From contig CACZHW010000007.1 of the NCBI GenBank assembly GCA_902781095.1, positions 1-64,000 of the forward strand: 64,000 nucleotides of DNA. Reading direction: 5' to 3'. Positions 23,248 to 31,919 of this stretch are shown here, piece after piece. This DNA comes from an uncultured Eubacteriales bacterium. GTDB lineage: Bacteria; Bacillota; Clostridia; Christensenellales; Aristaeellaceae. The position numbers and the translations under genes are program-made. Each line of letters begins with the position of its first letter. Position 1 is the first letter of the stretch. The notes under the pieces were generated by a model that had not been told where the DNA came from, did no database searches, and saw only the letters and a list, made by a program, of their open reading frames with translations.

Positions 23248-23445
23248 ATGCCCAAGCAAAAGACCCATCGCGGCGCAGCGAAGCGCCTTCGCCTCACCAA
23301 GGGCGGCCTCGTCAAGCGCAACAAGGCGTACAAGCGTCATATCCTGAACAAGAAGACCCGCAAGACCAAGCGCAATCTCCGTCGCGCCGCATACGTTTCT
23401 TCCAGCTATGCAGGAACGATGAAGAAACTGATCCCCTACAAGTAA
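23248..23445 (+). CDS. rpmI: 50S ribosomal protein L35
   Basis: A 65-residue very basic protein with the L35 pattern '[18 protein letters not shown]' and '[20 protein letters not shown]'. It is part of the large ribosomal subunit. AAGGAGG lies 7 bases before the ATG at 23248; open sequence extends further upstream but overlaps infC and is not coding. Second gene of the infC operon, 40 bases after infC and 30 before rplT. Confidence 0.97.
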   Translation: MPKQKTHRGAAKRLRLTKGGLVKRNKAYKRHILNKKTRKTKRNLRRAAYVSSSYAGTMKKLIPYK

Positions 23446-23475
23446 GCAGGCGGACGACGAAGAGGAGGTACCAAC

Positions 23476-23826
23476 ATGGCAAGAATTAAAGCTGCGGTTA
23501 ACGCACATAAGAAGCGCAGAAAGATCATGAAGGCGGCGAAGGGCTACTATGGCGCCAAGTCCAAGCAGTACCGCGCTGCCAAGGAGCAGGTAATGCGCTC
23601 CCTGCGCTATGCATATATCGGCAGAAAGCTCCGCAAGCGCGACTTCCGTCAGTTGTGGATCGCCCGCATCAACGCGGCCGCCCGTCTGAACGGCATGTCC
23701 TACTCCCGTTTCATGAACGGCCTCAAGAAGGCGAACATCGACCTCAACCGCAAGGTGCTGGCCGATCTGGCGGTCAACGATCCCGCCGGCTTCGCGAAGC
23801 TCGTGGATACCGTGAAGAACGCGTAA
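23476..23826 (+). CDS. rplT: 50S ribosomal protein L20
   Basis: A 116-residue basic protein essential for early assembly of the large subunit, with the family pattern '[20 protein letters not shown]', '[19 protein letters not shown]' and '[20 protein letters not shown]'. GAGGAGGTACC precedes the ATG. As the last gene of the operon it probably also represses its own synthesis through the infC leader, as known for L20 in other Bacillota. A strong terminator follows 15 bases after the stop. Confidence 0.98.
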   Translation: MARIKAAVNAHKKRRKIMKAAKGYYGAKSKQYRAAKEQVMRSLRYAYIGRKLRKRDFRQLWIARINAAARLNGMSYSRFMNGLKKANIDLNRKVLADLAVNDPAGFAKLVDTVKNA

Positions 23827-23840
23827 GAGACGAACAAAGA

Positions 23841-23874
23841 GAACACCTGTCCCAAACCGGGCAGGTGTTCTTTT
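23841..23874 (+). terminator. Terminator of infC-rpmI-rplT
   Basis: A 12-bp stem (GAACACCTGTCC / GGGCAGGTGTTC, one G-T pair), 6-base loop, then TTTT. The minus-strand operon ending at 23908 may use the same hairpin. Confidence 0.9.
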
Positions 23875-23907
23875 GTATGCCGGGAGAGGAGAACGGCAGA
23901 CGGGCCG

Positions 23908-24894
23908 TCAGAACAGGATCAGGGGATTGGTGCGCCCCTGCGAAAGATCCGAAAGGCAGGAGACGACCTGCTCCGCCATGCTGCGCACGACCCGTTCCGT
24001 GTAAAACGCGGTGTGGGGCGTGAGGATGATCGAGGGCTGCGCGCGCAGCCTGTCCATCAGCGGGTTGGACAGCGGCTCTCCGACGCGGTTTTGGTAGTAC
24101 AGCCCCGCTTCGTGCTCCATGACGTCCAGCGCGGCGCCGGAGAGGATGCCCTCATCCAGGGCCCGGAGCAGCGCCTCGGTGTCGACCAGCGTCCCCCTGG
24201 CGGTATTGATGAGGATGCTGCCGCGCTTCATCCGGCGGAAGGCGTCGTCTCCGATCAGGTGGAAGGTCTCCGGCGTCGCGGGAATGTGCAGGGAGACGAT
24301 GTCGCTCTCCCGCAGGAGGGCGTCCAGGGATGTATACGTGCACAGGCCGCGGAGGGAGGCGTTCTCGTGCGGATCGTAGGCGAGGAGGCGGCAGCCGAAG
24401 GCGGAGAGGTGCCGGATGACGGCGGTGCTGATGCGCCCTGTCCCGATGATGCCGACCGTGCTTTCGCACAGATCCCTGCCGATTTTCCCGCGGAGGGTGT
24501 AATCCTGGACGGCGGCGCGCTCCAGCGTCTGGCGCATGCGGCGCAGGCTCATGAGCATCAGCATGATCGCGTAATCCGCGACGCTCTCGGGGGGATAGGA
24601 GACGTGGGCGACGTGCAGCCCCAGTTCCCGCGCGGCGTCGAGATCGATATGGTCGACGCCGATGGACCGGGCGAGGATGGCCCGGATGCCCGCGCCGCGC
24701 AGCGCGGCGAGCAGCGGGCGGTCGAACGGCGTGACCGTGGTACTCACGGCATCGTATCCGCGGCAGAGCTCCGCGTTTTCCGGCGAAGGGTAGAGCGGCG
24801 AGGAGCCGTAGGAAAAGCCGGGCGTCCGCTCCGCCAGCGCGTCGTAATACGGCTTTTCGTCGTACTCCCGGAAACAGTAAAGGAAGAGTTTCAT
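23908..24894 (-). CDS. D-2-hydroxyacid dehydrogenase, VanH/D-lactate dehydrogenase-like
   Basis: A 328-residue NAD-dependent enzyme that reduces 2-keto acids to D-hydroxy acids. Features of the D-lactate dehydrogenase/VanH branch are 'LARSIGVDHIDLDAARELG' near residue 73, 'PPESVADYAIMLMLMSLR' near 100, the Rossmann motif 'VGIIGTGRISTAVIRHL' near 146 and the catalytic His in 'LTPHTAFYTERVV' near 295. It ends a minus-strand operon with polA and a binding protein, 14 bases behind the latter. Fermentative D-lactate production is the simplest role; VanH-like supply of D-lactate for cell-wall precursors cannot be excluded, but no VanA or VanX gene is near. Confidence 0.8.
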   Translation of the reverse strand: MKLFLYCFREYDEKPYYDALAERTPGFSYGSSPLYPSPENAELCRGYDAVSTTVTPFDRPLLAALRGAGIRAILARSIGVDHIDLDAARELGLHVAHVSYPPESVADYAIMLMLMSLRRMRQTLERAAVQDYTLRGKIGRDLCESTVGIIGTGRISTAVIRHLSAFGCRLLAYDPHENASLRGLCTYTSLDALLRESDIVSLHIPATPETFHLIGDDAFRRMKRGSILINTARGTLVDTEALLRALDEGILSGAALDVMEHEAGLYYQNRVGEPLSNPLMDRLRAQPSIILTPHTAFYTERVVRSMAEQVVSCLSDLSQGRTNPLILF

Positions 24895-24908
24895 GGTTCC
24901 CCCTGTCG

Positions 24909-26474
24909 TCAGTCGGTAAAGGATTCCACGCCGCGGAAGAGCTCCAACTCCCGGATGTCGCGCGCGCTCGTGAAGGCGGAGCGGGACAGGAGGGCGCTCG
25001 AGCGCCAGTACAGCGGGATGTACGGCATGTCCGCGGCGAACTTCTCCTGAATCTGCCGCATGACGCTGCGGTAGCTTTCCTGCGTCCAGCTGGTGCGCAG
25101 GGTGGTGAACAGGTCGTTCATCTCCTTGGAGCGGTACCGCGTGAAGTTGCAGATGCCCGTGGAGGTGAGGGTGAAACCGGGATCGGGACAGACGTCGAAG
25201 TTAAAGGCGCACAGCGCGATGGAATAGTCGCCGCTACGCAGCTTGGTGACGACGTTCTCCTGTGACCAGGTGGTGACGCTGACGGTGAAGCCGACGGCTT
25301 CCAGCTGCTCGCGGATTTTGTTGGCCGCGTTTGTGCGCACCATGGAGCCGGGCTCGTCGTAGACGATGAGCCGGAGCTGCGGCATGGACTGCCCGTTTTT
25401 GTAGCGCTTGCCGTTGTCGGCCAGCTTCCAGCCGGCCCTGTCCAGCAGGGAGGCGGCCATCAGCGGATCGTAGATGTCCTGCGCGGTCTCCTCGTTTGCC
25501 AGCCACGTGCCGCTGGGGACGGGGGAATAGGCCACCAGCGCCATGCCCTGGTAGATGGAGGTGATGAGCGTGCTGCGGTCGATGGCGTAGGCAATCGCCT
25601 CCCGGACGAGGTTTTTGCCGTTGTCGTCGCTCTTGAGCAGGTTGTTCGCCCGGTTGACCAGCAGCACTTCGAGCTGGCGGGAGCGTGCGGACAGCGAGAA
25701 CGAGTTCAGCGAGCCGGAGTAGCGCGAGGCGTTGATGGACCGCGTGGTCGCCACGTCGACGTCGCGCTGGTCGAATGCCGTCAGCACCTTTTCGGAATCC
25801 TCGTAGATGCCGGCGCGGATGTTCCGGATCTGCGGGGTACGCTGCCACCACGTGGGATTGACGGCCAGCCAGACGGAGGTCCCCTGTTCGTAGCCGTCGA
25901 AGCGGTAGGGCCCGGTGCCGCTGGGCAGCGCGGCGCCTATCTCCTCGGAAGGCAGAATGGGAAAGGTCAGCGCGTACAGGGAACCGTAGCACGCGCGGCG
26001 CAGACCGAAGACCAGCGTGCGGTCGTCCTGCGCCTGCCAGCTTTTGATGGAGTAGAAGGTCGAATAGTACAGCCCACGGTCCGCGAGTTCGACCTCCGAA
26101 TTGAGGTCCTTGTCAAAACCGGAGAGGGCATACATGGCGTCCAGCGTCGCGATGACGTCGTCCGCCGTGAGCGCCCTGCCGTTGTGAAAGGTCACGTCGT
26201 CGCGGAGGGTGACGATCAGCCGGCGGCCTTCGTTGGAAAACTCGTAGGAATAGGCGAGCTCCGGCTGGGGCAGGTAGTCGTCGTCAATGGTGAAAAGCCC
26301 CTCGTAGACGAGGTCCATCACGCTGACGAGGTCTCGGTCCCGCAGCTGCAGGGGCCGCGTTTCCGCGTTCTGCGTGGCGACGATGCCGCACACCAGGGAG
26401 GTCGTCTGCGCGAAGGCTGGCGCACAGGCGGACAGCAGGAGAAGCAGACAGAGCGCGAGAAGCTGTTTTTTCAT
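24909..26474 (-). CDS. Peptide/nickel-type ABC binding protein (SBP family 5), orphan
   Basis: A 521-residue exported binding protein. The signal peptide 'MKKQLLALCLLLLLSAC' ends in a lipobox-like LSAC, so it may be lipid-anchored, although 'APAFA' offers an alternative cleavage site. Family 5 features include 'LVYEGLFTIDDDYLPQPELA' near residue 57, 'VTFHNGRALTADDVIATLDA' near 95 and 'NLVREAIAYAIDRSTL' near 280. No permease or ATPase gene is adjacent, which is unusual for this class; it stands in an operon between the kinase/transglycosylase fusion and a dehydrogenase. It could feed a transporter encoded elsewhere or act in sensing of wall peptides released by the neighbouring transglycosylase. 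The last idea is inference from gene order only. Confidence 0.85.
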   Translation of the reverse strand: MKKQLLALCLLLLLSACAPAFAQTTSLVCGIVATQNAETRPLQLRDRDLVSVMDLVYEGLFTIDDDYLPQPELAYSYEFSNEGRRLIVTLRDDVTFHNGRALTADDVIATLDAMYALSGFDKDLNSEVELADRGLYYSTFYSIKSWQAQDDRTLVFGLRRACYGSLYALTFPILPSEEIGAALPSGTGPYRFDGYEQGTSVWLAVNPTWWQRTPQIRNIRAGIYEDSEKVLTAFDQRDVDVATTRSINASRYSGSLNSFSLSARSRQLEVLLVNRANNLLKSDDNGKNLVREAIAYAIDRSTLITSIYQGMALVAYSPVPSGTWLANEETAQDIYDPLMAASLLDRAGWKLADNGKRYKNGQSMPQLRLIVYDEPGSMVRTNAANKIREQLEAVGFTVSVTTWSQENVVTKLRSGDYSIALCAFNFDVCPDPGFTLTSTGICNFTRYRSKEMNDLFTTLRTSWTQESYRSVMRQIQEKFAADMPYIPLYWRSSALLSRSAFTSARDIRELELFRGVESFTD

Positions 26475-26483
26475 GAAAACTCC

Positions 26484-27806
26484 TTAGGGGGCAGCAGTGG
26501 CCGCCGCGTCGGGTTCCGGGGTCGGATCGGGGAAATAGTACTTTTTGTAGACCTCCCTCGCGCTGAGTACGCGGCTGCAGTAGGCGGCGGTATCCTGCGT
26601 GGGGATGGTTTGAAGCGTGACGCCGTCCGGGCTGTACTCGGGGTTGCCGAGCCACGCGGCGACGTTGCCCTGCCCGGCGTGGTAGGCGCAGACGATCTTG
26701 ACGGGATCGGCACCGAACCGCTCGGAGAGAAAATGCAGATACCAGGTGCCGAAGCGGATGTTGGTCTCCGGATCGAACAGCCGGTCGAAGGAATAGGAGG
26801 CGTCGTCCTCGCCGAGCTTGTGGGCGATCCATCCCGCCGTATCCTCCATGAGCTGCATGAGGCCGCGCGCGCCCAGGCGGCTGACGGCGGCGGGATCGTA
26901 ACTGGATTCGCACAGGATGACGGCGGAGACGAGCGCGGGATCGAGTCCCTGCGCCTCCGAATACAGAGAGATGAGATCGGCGTAGTACAGCGGATGCCGC
27001 GCGCGCTCCGCTGCCTCGGCCTCCAGGCGGCGGCGCTCCTCCAGGCGGGCCATGTAATCCCGCACCACGGCGGCGGAGGCGGTGAGCAGCACAAAGGACA
27101 GCGAGGCTGCGAGCAGCGCCTTCAGCCAGACGGGCAGGCTGGTCCAGTAGCCGGCGAAGCCGGTTTTTTTCGCTTTCCTGCGCGCCGTGTAGCGCGCGGG
27201 CGGGGCGGCGGGCCGGCTCTCGGGTTTTGTGAGGCCGGCGAGCAGCGCGTCCACCTGCGCAAGGGTTTCTTCCTGTGTGCCGTCCGTGCGGATGACGGCG
27301 TCCGCCGCCGCGGTCTTCCTGGAGAGCGGCATCTGCGCGTGGATGCGGACGAGCGCCTCCGCGCGCGTCAGCCGGTCGCGCGCACAGAGGCGGGCGATCT
27401 GCGTCTCCTCGCCCGCGGCGACGACCCAGACGCGGTCAAACCTTGCTGCCATGCCGCATTCGTACAGCAGCGGGATCTCCGCAAAGACGGGAGAACCGTC
27501 CGCTTCGGCTTGCTGAAGCTGCGCAAAGAGCTCCGCGAAGATGCGCGGGTGCAGGATGCCGTTCAGACGCTTTAAAGCCTCCGGATTTCCGAAGACGAGC
27601 GAGGCGAGCGCGGCGCGGTCCAGCGCGGCGCCGGAAAAGACCCCGTCGCCGAATGCGGCCCGGATGTCGTCCAGCGCCTCTCCCCCCGGGGCGGTCAGAG
27701 ACCGCGAAATTGCGTCCGCGTCGGCGACGAAGAAACCGCGGCTGCGCAGCGCGTCGCACACCGTGCTCTTGCCGCAGGCGATGGACCCTGTGATGGCAAT
27801 TTTCAT
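26484..27806 (-). CDS. coaE: Fusion of dephospho-CoA kinase and membrane-anchored lytic transglycosylase
   Basis: A 440-residue two-function protein. Residues 1-190 are dephospho-CoA kinase, the last step of coenzyme A synthesis: P-loop 'GSIACGKS' at 7-14, 'DADAISR' near 29, 'LHPRIF' at 85-90 and 'EIPLLYECG' near 110. Residues 224-248 form one membrane segment, and residues about 270-425 are a Slt-type lytic transglycosylase with catalytic Glu300 in 'LCESSYDP', 'GLMQLM' at 315-320 and 'AYHAGQGNV' at 374-382. The kinase would be cytoplasmic and the wall-cleaving domain outside, which the single membrane segment allows. The ATG at 27806 has GGAGA upstream. In many clostridia the two are separate adjacent genes after polA, so a gene fusion is the likely origin; there is no stop or frameshift between them. 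Confidence 0.88.
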   Translation of the reverse strand: MKIAITGSIACGKSTVCDALRSRGFFVADADAISRSLTAPGGEALDDIRAAFGDGVFSGAALDRAALASLVFGNPEALKRLNGILHPRIFAELFAQLQQAEADGSPVFAEIPLLYECGMAARFDRVWVVAAGEETQIARLCARDRLTRAEALVRIHAQMPLSRKTAAADAVIRTDGTQEETLAQVDALLAGLTKPESRPAAPPARYTARRKAKKTGFAGYWTSLPVWLKALLAASLSFVLLTASAAVVRDYMARLEERRRLEAEAAERARHPLYYADLISLYSEAQGLDPALVSAVILCESSYDPAAVSRLGARGLMQLMEDTAGWIAHKLGEDDASYSFDRLFDPETNIRFGTWYLHFLSERFGADPVKIVCAYHAGQGNVAAWLGNPEYSPDGVTLQTIPTQDTAAYCSRVLSAREVYKKYYFPDPTPEPDAAATAAP

Positions 27807-27837
27807 CGATCGATCTCCAGGCTCATGTCCGCCGGCC

Positions 27838-30381
27838 TCACTTGGTTTCGAACCACGAGCGGCCGGAGTGGATATCCGCGACCAGCGGGACACGCAGGCT
27901 CGCCGCGCCCTCCATGCATTCCTTCAGGATGGCAAAAACGGCCTTCTCCTCTTCGGGCGGCGCCTCCACGATGAGCTCGTCGTGCACCTGCAGGATGAGG
28001 CGCGCCTCGAGTCCTTCTTGCTCCAGCCTCCGGAAGACCGCGTTCATGGCGATTTTGATGATGTCCGCCGCGGCGCCCTGCACCGGGGTGTTCATCGCGG
28101 CGCGCTCGCCGAACTGCCGGCGGTTGTAGTTGGGTGAGGAGAGCTCCGGCAGGGGCCTCCTGCGCCCGTAGAGGGTGACGGAGTAGCCTTGCGCTTTGGC
28201 CGAAGCGACCGACTCATCCATAAAACGCCGGATGGCCGGATAGCGCTCGAAGTAGCGGGCGATGAATTCGGCGGCCTCTTTTCTGGAAATGTGGAGATTG
28301 GAGGCGAGGCCGAAGTCGCTGATGCCGTAGACGATGCCGAAGTTGACGGCTTTGGAGCGGGAGCGCATGTCGTGCGTGACCTGCTCCAGCGGGACGCCGT
28401 ACACCTCTGCCGCAGTGCGGGCGTGGATGTCCTGACCGCGAAGGAAGGCGTCGCACATGGCCTCGTCCCCGGAGAGGTGGGCGAGAAGGCGCAGCTCGAT
28501 CTGGGAGTAGTCCGCATCCACCAGCAGTTTGCCCTCCTCTGCGATGAAGGCGCGGCGGATTTCGCGACCCATCTCGGTGCGCACGGGGATGTTCTGCAGA
28601 TTGGGCTCGCTGGAGGAGATGCGGCCGGTGGCGGCGGTGGTCTGGTCGAACCAGGTGTGGATTCTCCCGTCGCGCCCGGTCAGGCGGAGCAGGCCGTCGA
28701 TATAGGTGCTGTTCAGCTTGGACACCTGGCGGTACTGCAGAATCTTATCGATGGCTGGGTGCAGGTTCGAGAGCTCCTGCAGCGTATCCGCGTCGGTCGA
28801 GAAACCCTTGGCGGTCTTCTTCCGGGCGGGCAGGCCCAATTGGTTGAAGAGCACGTCGCCCAGCTGCTGCGGGCTGTTCAGGTTGAAGGGCTCCGTGCCG
28901 CACAGGGAGAAGATCTCCGATTTCAGCGTCTCGATCTGCTCCCCGTACCGGCGGCCAAGGCGGACGAGCTCCTCCCGGTCCACGAGGAAGCCCTTGCGTT
29001 CCATGCCGAAGAGCGTGGAGGCGAGGGGCAGCTCGATGTTGCGGTAGAGCGGTTCCATCTCCTGCTCGCGGAGCTTCGCCAGGTCGAGCGTGAAGGCGTC
29101 CGTCAGCGCGGCGGCGTCCGCCGGCGCTTCGTAACGGCTCGTCTGCGGGGAGAGGAGGTACTGCACGATGCGCTCGTCGTCGAAGGGGGCACTGAAGGGA
29201 ACGGACCATTCAGACAGCTGCGTCATCAGCCGCTTGGCGTCGTAGAGCAGCAGGCGCCCCTCCCCGGTGAAGAGCGGGGAAAGCAGCCGTGCGGCGGCCT
29301 GTGGATCCAGACCGTCGTCGAGCAGCCCCTGCGGGAAGGCGATGCGCGCGCGTGACCGGTCGTCGCAGGCGACGGAGAAACCGGTCTCCAGCAGCATCAG
29401 GGCGAAGGCCCGGCCCGGACGCCCGCAAAGCCAGGCGCGCACGTCCGCTTCGCCGGTCAGCACGGTTTCGCTCTCCCATTCGGGCAGCGGGGCGGGCGCC
29501 GCGGCTTTCGCGTGCTCCAGCCTTTCGATGCGGCCGACGACGGATTTCATCCCCAGCTGCGTGAGCAGGGGGATGCCGCCGGCAAAGCTTGTGCGCAGGC
29601 AGTCCTCCAGGGCGACCCCGTCGATGGGCGCGTAGCGGTTGATGGTCGCCAGCTTCTTGCTCATGAGGCCGGAGGCCGCGCCGTCCAGCAGCTTTTCGCG
29701 CTGCTTGCCCTTGAGGTCCGCGTCCGCATGCGAGAGCGTCTCTTCCAGCGTGCCGTACTGCCCAAGCAGCTTGACGGCCGTCTTCTCGCCGATGCCGGGG
29801 ACGCCGGGGATGTTGTCGCTGGCGTCCCCCATGAGGCCCTTGAGGTCGGTGATCTGCGCGGGGCTGACGCCGAAATCCAGCCGGACCTGCTCCGGCGTAT
29901 AACGCACGACCTCCGTGACGCCCCGCTTCGTATAGAGGACGTTGGTGGTGTCGGAGACGAGCTGCATGGAATCACGGTCCCCCGTGACGATGAGCGCGGG
30001 GATGCCGGCTTCCTCACAGCGCCGGGACAGCGTGCCCAGAATGTCGTCCGCCTCGAAAGACGGGCAGGTGATTTGCCGGACCCCCATGGCCGTGAGGCAG
30101 TCACGGATGAGGCCGAACTGGGGCGCCAGTTCCGGCGCGGTGGGCTTGCGGCCTGCCTTGTACTGGCTGTAGTCGAGGTGGCGGAACGTGGGCCCGTGCA
30201 GGTCGAAGGCCACCGCGAGGTACTCGGGGTTCTCCTCCTCCACGACCTTCAGCATCATGTTGAGGAAGCCGAAAACTGCGTTGGTAAAGACGCCGTCCGC
30301 GTTGGAGAGCGGGGGAAGGGCGTGAAAGGCCCTGTGTATGAGGCTGTTTCCGTCGATCATGATGAAAGACCTGTGCTGCAT
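27838..30381 (-). CDS. polA: DNA polymerase I
   Basis: An 847-residue polymerase for repair and Okazaki fragment processing. Order of domains: 5'-nuclease (residues 1-290; 'SFIMIDGNSLIHRAFHAL', 'SFEADDILGTL', 'GDRDSMQLV', 'GVPGIGEKTAVKLL'), a degenerate 3'-5' exonuclease domain with no recognisable acidic catalytic motifs (about 300-460), and the polymerase domain ('TAATGRISSSEPNLQNIPVR', motif A 'DADYSQIELRLLAHLSGD', O-helix 'RSKAVNFGIVYGISDFGLA', motif C 'LQVHDELIVE'). Loss of proofreading is usual for this enzyme in Bacillota. The start is the ATG at 30381 with GGAGG 6 bases upstream; long open sequence further out is not coding. It heads a four-gene operon. Confidence 0.97.
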   Translation of the reverse strand: MQHRSFIMIDGNSLIHRAFHALPPLSNADGVFTNAVFGFLNMMLKVVEEENPEYLAVAFDLHGPTFRHLDYSQYKAGRKPTAPELAPQFGLIRDCLTAMGVRQITCPSFEADDILGTLSRRCEEAGIPALIVTGDRDSMQLVSDTTNVLYTKRGVTEVVRYTPEQVRLDFGVSPAQITDLKGLMGDASDNIPGVPGIGEKTAVKLLGQYGTLEETLSHADADLKGKQREKLLDGAASGLMSKKLATINRYAPIDGVALEDCLRTSFAGGIPLLTQLGMKSVVGRIERLEHAKAAAPAPLPEWESETVLTGEADVRAWLCGRPGRAFALMLLETGFSVACDDRSRARIAFPQGLLDDGLDPQAAARLLSPLFTGEGRLLLYDAKRLMTQLSEWSVPFSAPFDDERIVQYLLSPQTSRYEAPADAAALTDAFTLDLAKLREQEMEPLYRNIELPLASTLFGMERKGFLVDREELVRLGRRYGEQIETLKSEIFSLCGTEPFNLNSPQQLGDVLFNQLGLPARKKTAKGFSTDADTLQELSNLHPAIDKILQYRQVSKLNSTYIDGLLRLTGRDGRIHTWFDQTTAATGRISSSEPNLQNIPVRTEMGREIRRAFIAEEGKLLVDADYSQIELRLLAHLSGDEAMCDAFLRGQDIHARTAAEVYGVPLEQVTHDMRSRSKAVNFGIVYGISDFGLASNLHISRKEAAEFIARYFERYPAIRRFMDESVASAKAQGYSVTLYGRRRPLPELSSPNYNRRQFGERAAMNTPVQGAAADIIKIAMNAVFRRLEQEGLEARLILQVHDELIVEAPPEEEKAVFAILKECMEGAASLRVPLVADIHSGRSWFETK

Positions 30382-30415
30382 GGGACGCCTCCGTTTTTGC
30401 TGTATAGTTGCAACA

Positions 30416-30444
30416 ATCATAGCACAATCGGCGCGCATTGACAA
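30416..30444 (-). promoter_or_regulatory. polA operon promoter
   Basis: Read on the minus strand: -35 TTGTCA, 17-base spacer, -10 TATGAT. It lies back to back with the trmL promoter at 30458-30486. Confidence 0.8.
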
Positions 30445-30457
30445 TCGGCGCGCGGTC

Positions 30458-30486
30458 TTGCCAAGGCGGCGCTTTCGCTGTAAAAT
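30458..30486 (+). promoter_or_regulatory. trmL promoter
   Basis: -35 TTGCCA, 17-base spacer, -10 TAAAAT, 22 bases upstream of the start at 30508. The direct repeat CAATCGGCGCGC occurs twice just upstream (30425-30436 and 30442-30453). Confidence 0.8.
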
Positions 30487-30507
30487 AGTAAACAAGGGAG
30501 GTCTGTG

Positions 30508-31023
30508 ATGATACACGTGGTATTGATCGAGCCGGAGATCCCTCAGAACACCGGCAATATCGCCAGAACCTGCGCGGCGACCGGCAGCACGCTCCACCTG
30601 GTGGAGCCGCTGGGGTACAGCCTTGACGACCGGTATCTCAGGCGCGCGGGCCTCGATTACTGGCCGCTGGCGCGGGTGCAGGTGCACCCCACGCTTGAGG
30701 CGGCAAGGGAAGCGCTTGCAGGCGTCCCGTGGTTTTTGACGAGCGCGCACGCGCAGCACGGCTATACAGAGGTGCAATTTCCGGAAGAGGTCGCGCTCGT
30801 CTTCGGCAGGGAGTCCCGCGGCCTGCCGCAGGAGATGCTGGAGGAGCAGCCGCAGAGCTGCATCCGCATTCCGATGATCGAAGAGGCGAGGAGCCTGAAC
30901 CTTGCCAACAGCGTCGCCGTCATCGTATACGAGGCGCTGCGCCAGCACGGCTTTCCCGGCCTCATGCGGGAAGGAAAGGCGAGGGGCGAAACACAGCAGC
31001 CGCAATGGAAGGATTATCTCTGA
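30508..31023 (+). CDS. trmL: tRNA (cytidine/uridine-34 2'-O)-methyltransferase
   Basis: A 171-residue SPOUT-fold enzyme that methylates the ribose of the wobble base of tRNA-Leu. The signatures are 'EPEIPQNTGNIARTCAATG' at the start, 'LVEPLGYSLDDRYLRRAGLD' near 34, 'LVFGRESRGLP' near 97 and the knot 'RIPMIEEARSLNLANSVAV' near 120. The ATG at 30508 is chosen over a GTG three bases earlier because GGGAGG then stands 6 bases away. It begins a plus-strand operon and its stop overlaps the start of the next small gene. Confidence 0.92.
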   Translation: MIHVVLIEPEIPQNTGNIARTCAATGSTLHLVEPLGYSLDDRYLRRAGLDYWPLARVQVHPTLEAAREALAGVPWFLTSAHAQHGYTEVQFPEEVALVFGRESRGLPQEMLEEQPQSCIRIPMIEEARSLNLANSVAVIVYEALRQHGFPGLMREGKARGETQQPQWKDYL

Positions 31024-31304
31024 TGAACAAAGCAAACCGGCCAAAGGCGAAAAAGGGGACAAAGCGCACGGCGAAGGTGCGCGGCAAGCGGAGCAGCGCG
31101 GCGATCCACCGCGGCATTTCCGGCGGCCTGGACTTTATCGGCGCTGCGTTTTTCGCGCTTGTCATCATCCTCCTGCTCTTTATGCTGAGTTCCCTGGTCA
31201 CGTGGGTGCGCAGGGATATGAACGTCGTCTTTTCGGATTTGGGCACCAGCATCACGGACGCGCTGATCATCCGCAGGGACACTACGCAGCAGGCGGGGAG
31301 GTGA
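31023..31304 (+). CDS. Small single-pass membrane protein, unknown
   Basis: A 93-residue protein whose start overlaps the trmL stop (TGATG). The first 30 residues are strongly basic ('KAKKGTKRTAKVRGKRSS'), then one membrane segment about residues 37-62 ('LDFIGAAFFALVIILLLFML'), then a short soluble tail 'VRRDMNVVFSDLGTSITDAL'. The basic side predicts an N-terminus inside and C-terminus outside. The overlap with trmL upstream and 6-base gap to the glycosylase downstream make it a real operon member. I do not recognise a family. Confidence 0.7.
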   Translation: MNKANRPKAKKGTKRTAKVRGKRSSAAIHRGISGGLDFIGAAFFALVIILLLFMLSSLVTWVRRDMNVVFSDLGTSITDALIIRRDTTQQAGR

Positions 31305-31310
31305 CGGACC

Positions 31311-31919
31311 GTGAACACCTCATGGCCGGCCCTGACGGAGCAGATCTTCGCCTGCCGGGGCTGCAGGCTCGCCGAGACGCGCACGAACGTGGTGCCGGGC
31401 GAGGGCAACCTGCACGCGGACCTCATGCTGATCGGCGAGGGTCCTGGCGAGCAGGAGGACAGGACGGGCAGGCCCTTCGTGGGCCCCGCGGGGCAGCTGC
31501 TGGACAGGATGCTCCTGGCCATCGGCCTTTCGCGGGAGAACGTCTACATCTGCAACATCGTCAAGTGCCGCCCGCCGCACAACCGCGTGCCGGAAGCGGA
31601 CGAGGCCGCGGCCTGCATCGGTTATCTGCGCCAGCAGACGGCGCTGGTGAGGCCCAGGATCATCCTGCTTCTGGGTTCGACGGCGGCCCGGACGATCCTC
31701 GGGGAGGATTTGCACATCACGCGGGACAGGGGCGTTTGGCAGCTGAGGAAGGGAATCTGGATGATGCCGACCTATCATCCGTCCGCGCTGCTGCGCGACG
31801 AAAGCAAAAAACGCCCGGCCTGGGAGGACTTCAAGGCGGTGAGGGACAAGATGATCCGCCTGGGCATCCATCCGGGGAATATGGGTGAAGAACAGAAAAC
31901 GGAAGGAGAGCGAATATGA
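31311..31919 (+). CDS. Type 4 uracil-DNA glycosylase (iron-sulfur)
   Basis: A 202-residue enzyme removing uracil from DNA. Family-4 features are the cluster cysteines C15 and C18 ('FACRGCRLAETR') and two more later (in 'NIVKCRPP' and 'AAACIGYL') that bind a 4Fe-4S centre, the active-site loop 'LIGEGPGEQEDRTGRPFVG' near residue 40 and 'MPTYHPSALLR' near 155. The start is a GTG preceded by GAGGTG. The stop overlaps the next gene by four bases. Similar proteins of phage act as DNA polymerase accessory factors, but this one sits among chromosomal genes. Confidence 0.92.
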   Translation: MNTSWPALTEQIFACRGCRLAETRTNVVPGEGNLHADLMLIGEGPGEQEDRTGRPFVGPAGQLLDRMLLAIGLSRENVYICNIVKCRPPHNRVPEADEAAACIGYLRQQTALVRPRIILLLGSTAARTILGEDLHITRDRGVWQLRKGIWMMPTYHPSALLRDESKKRPAWEDFKAVRDKMIRLGIHPGNMGEEQKTEGERI

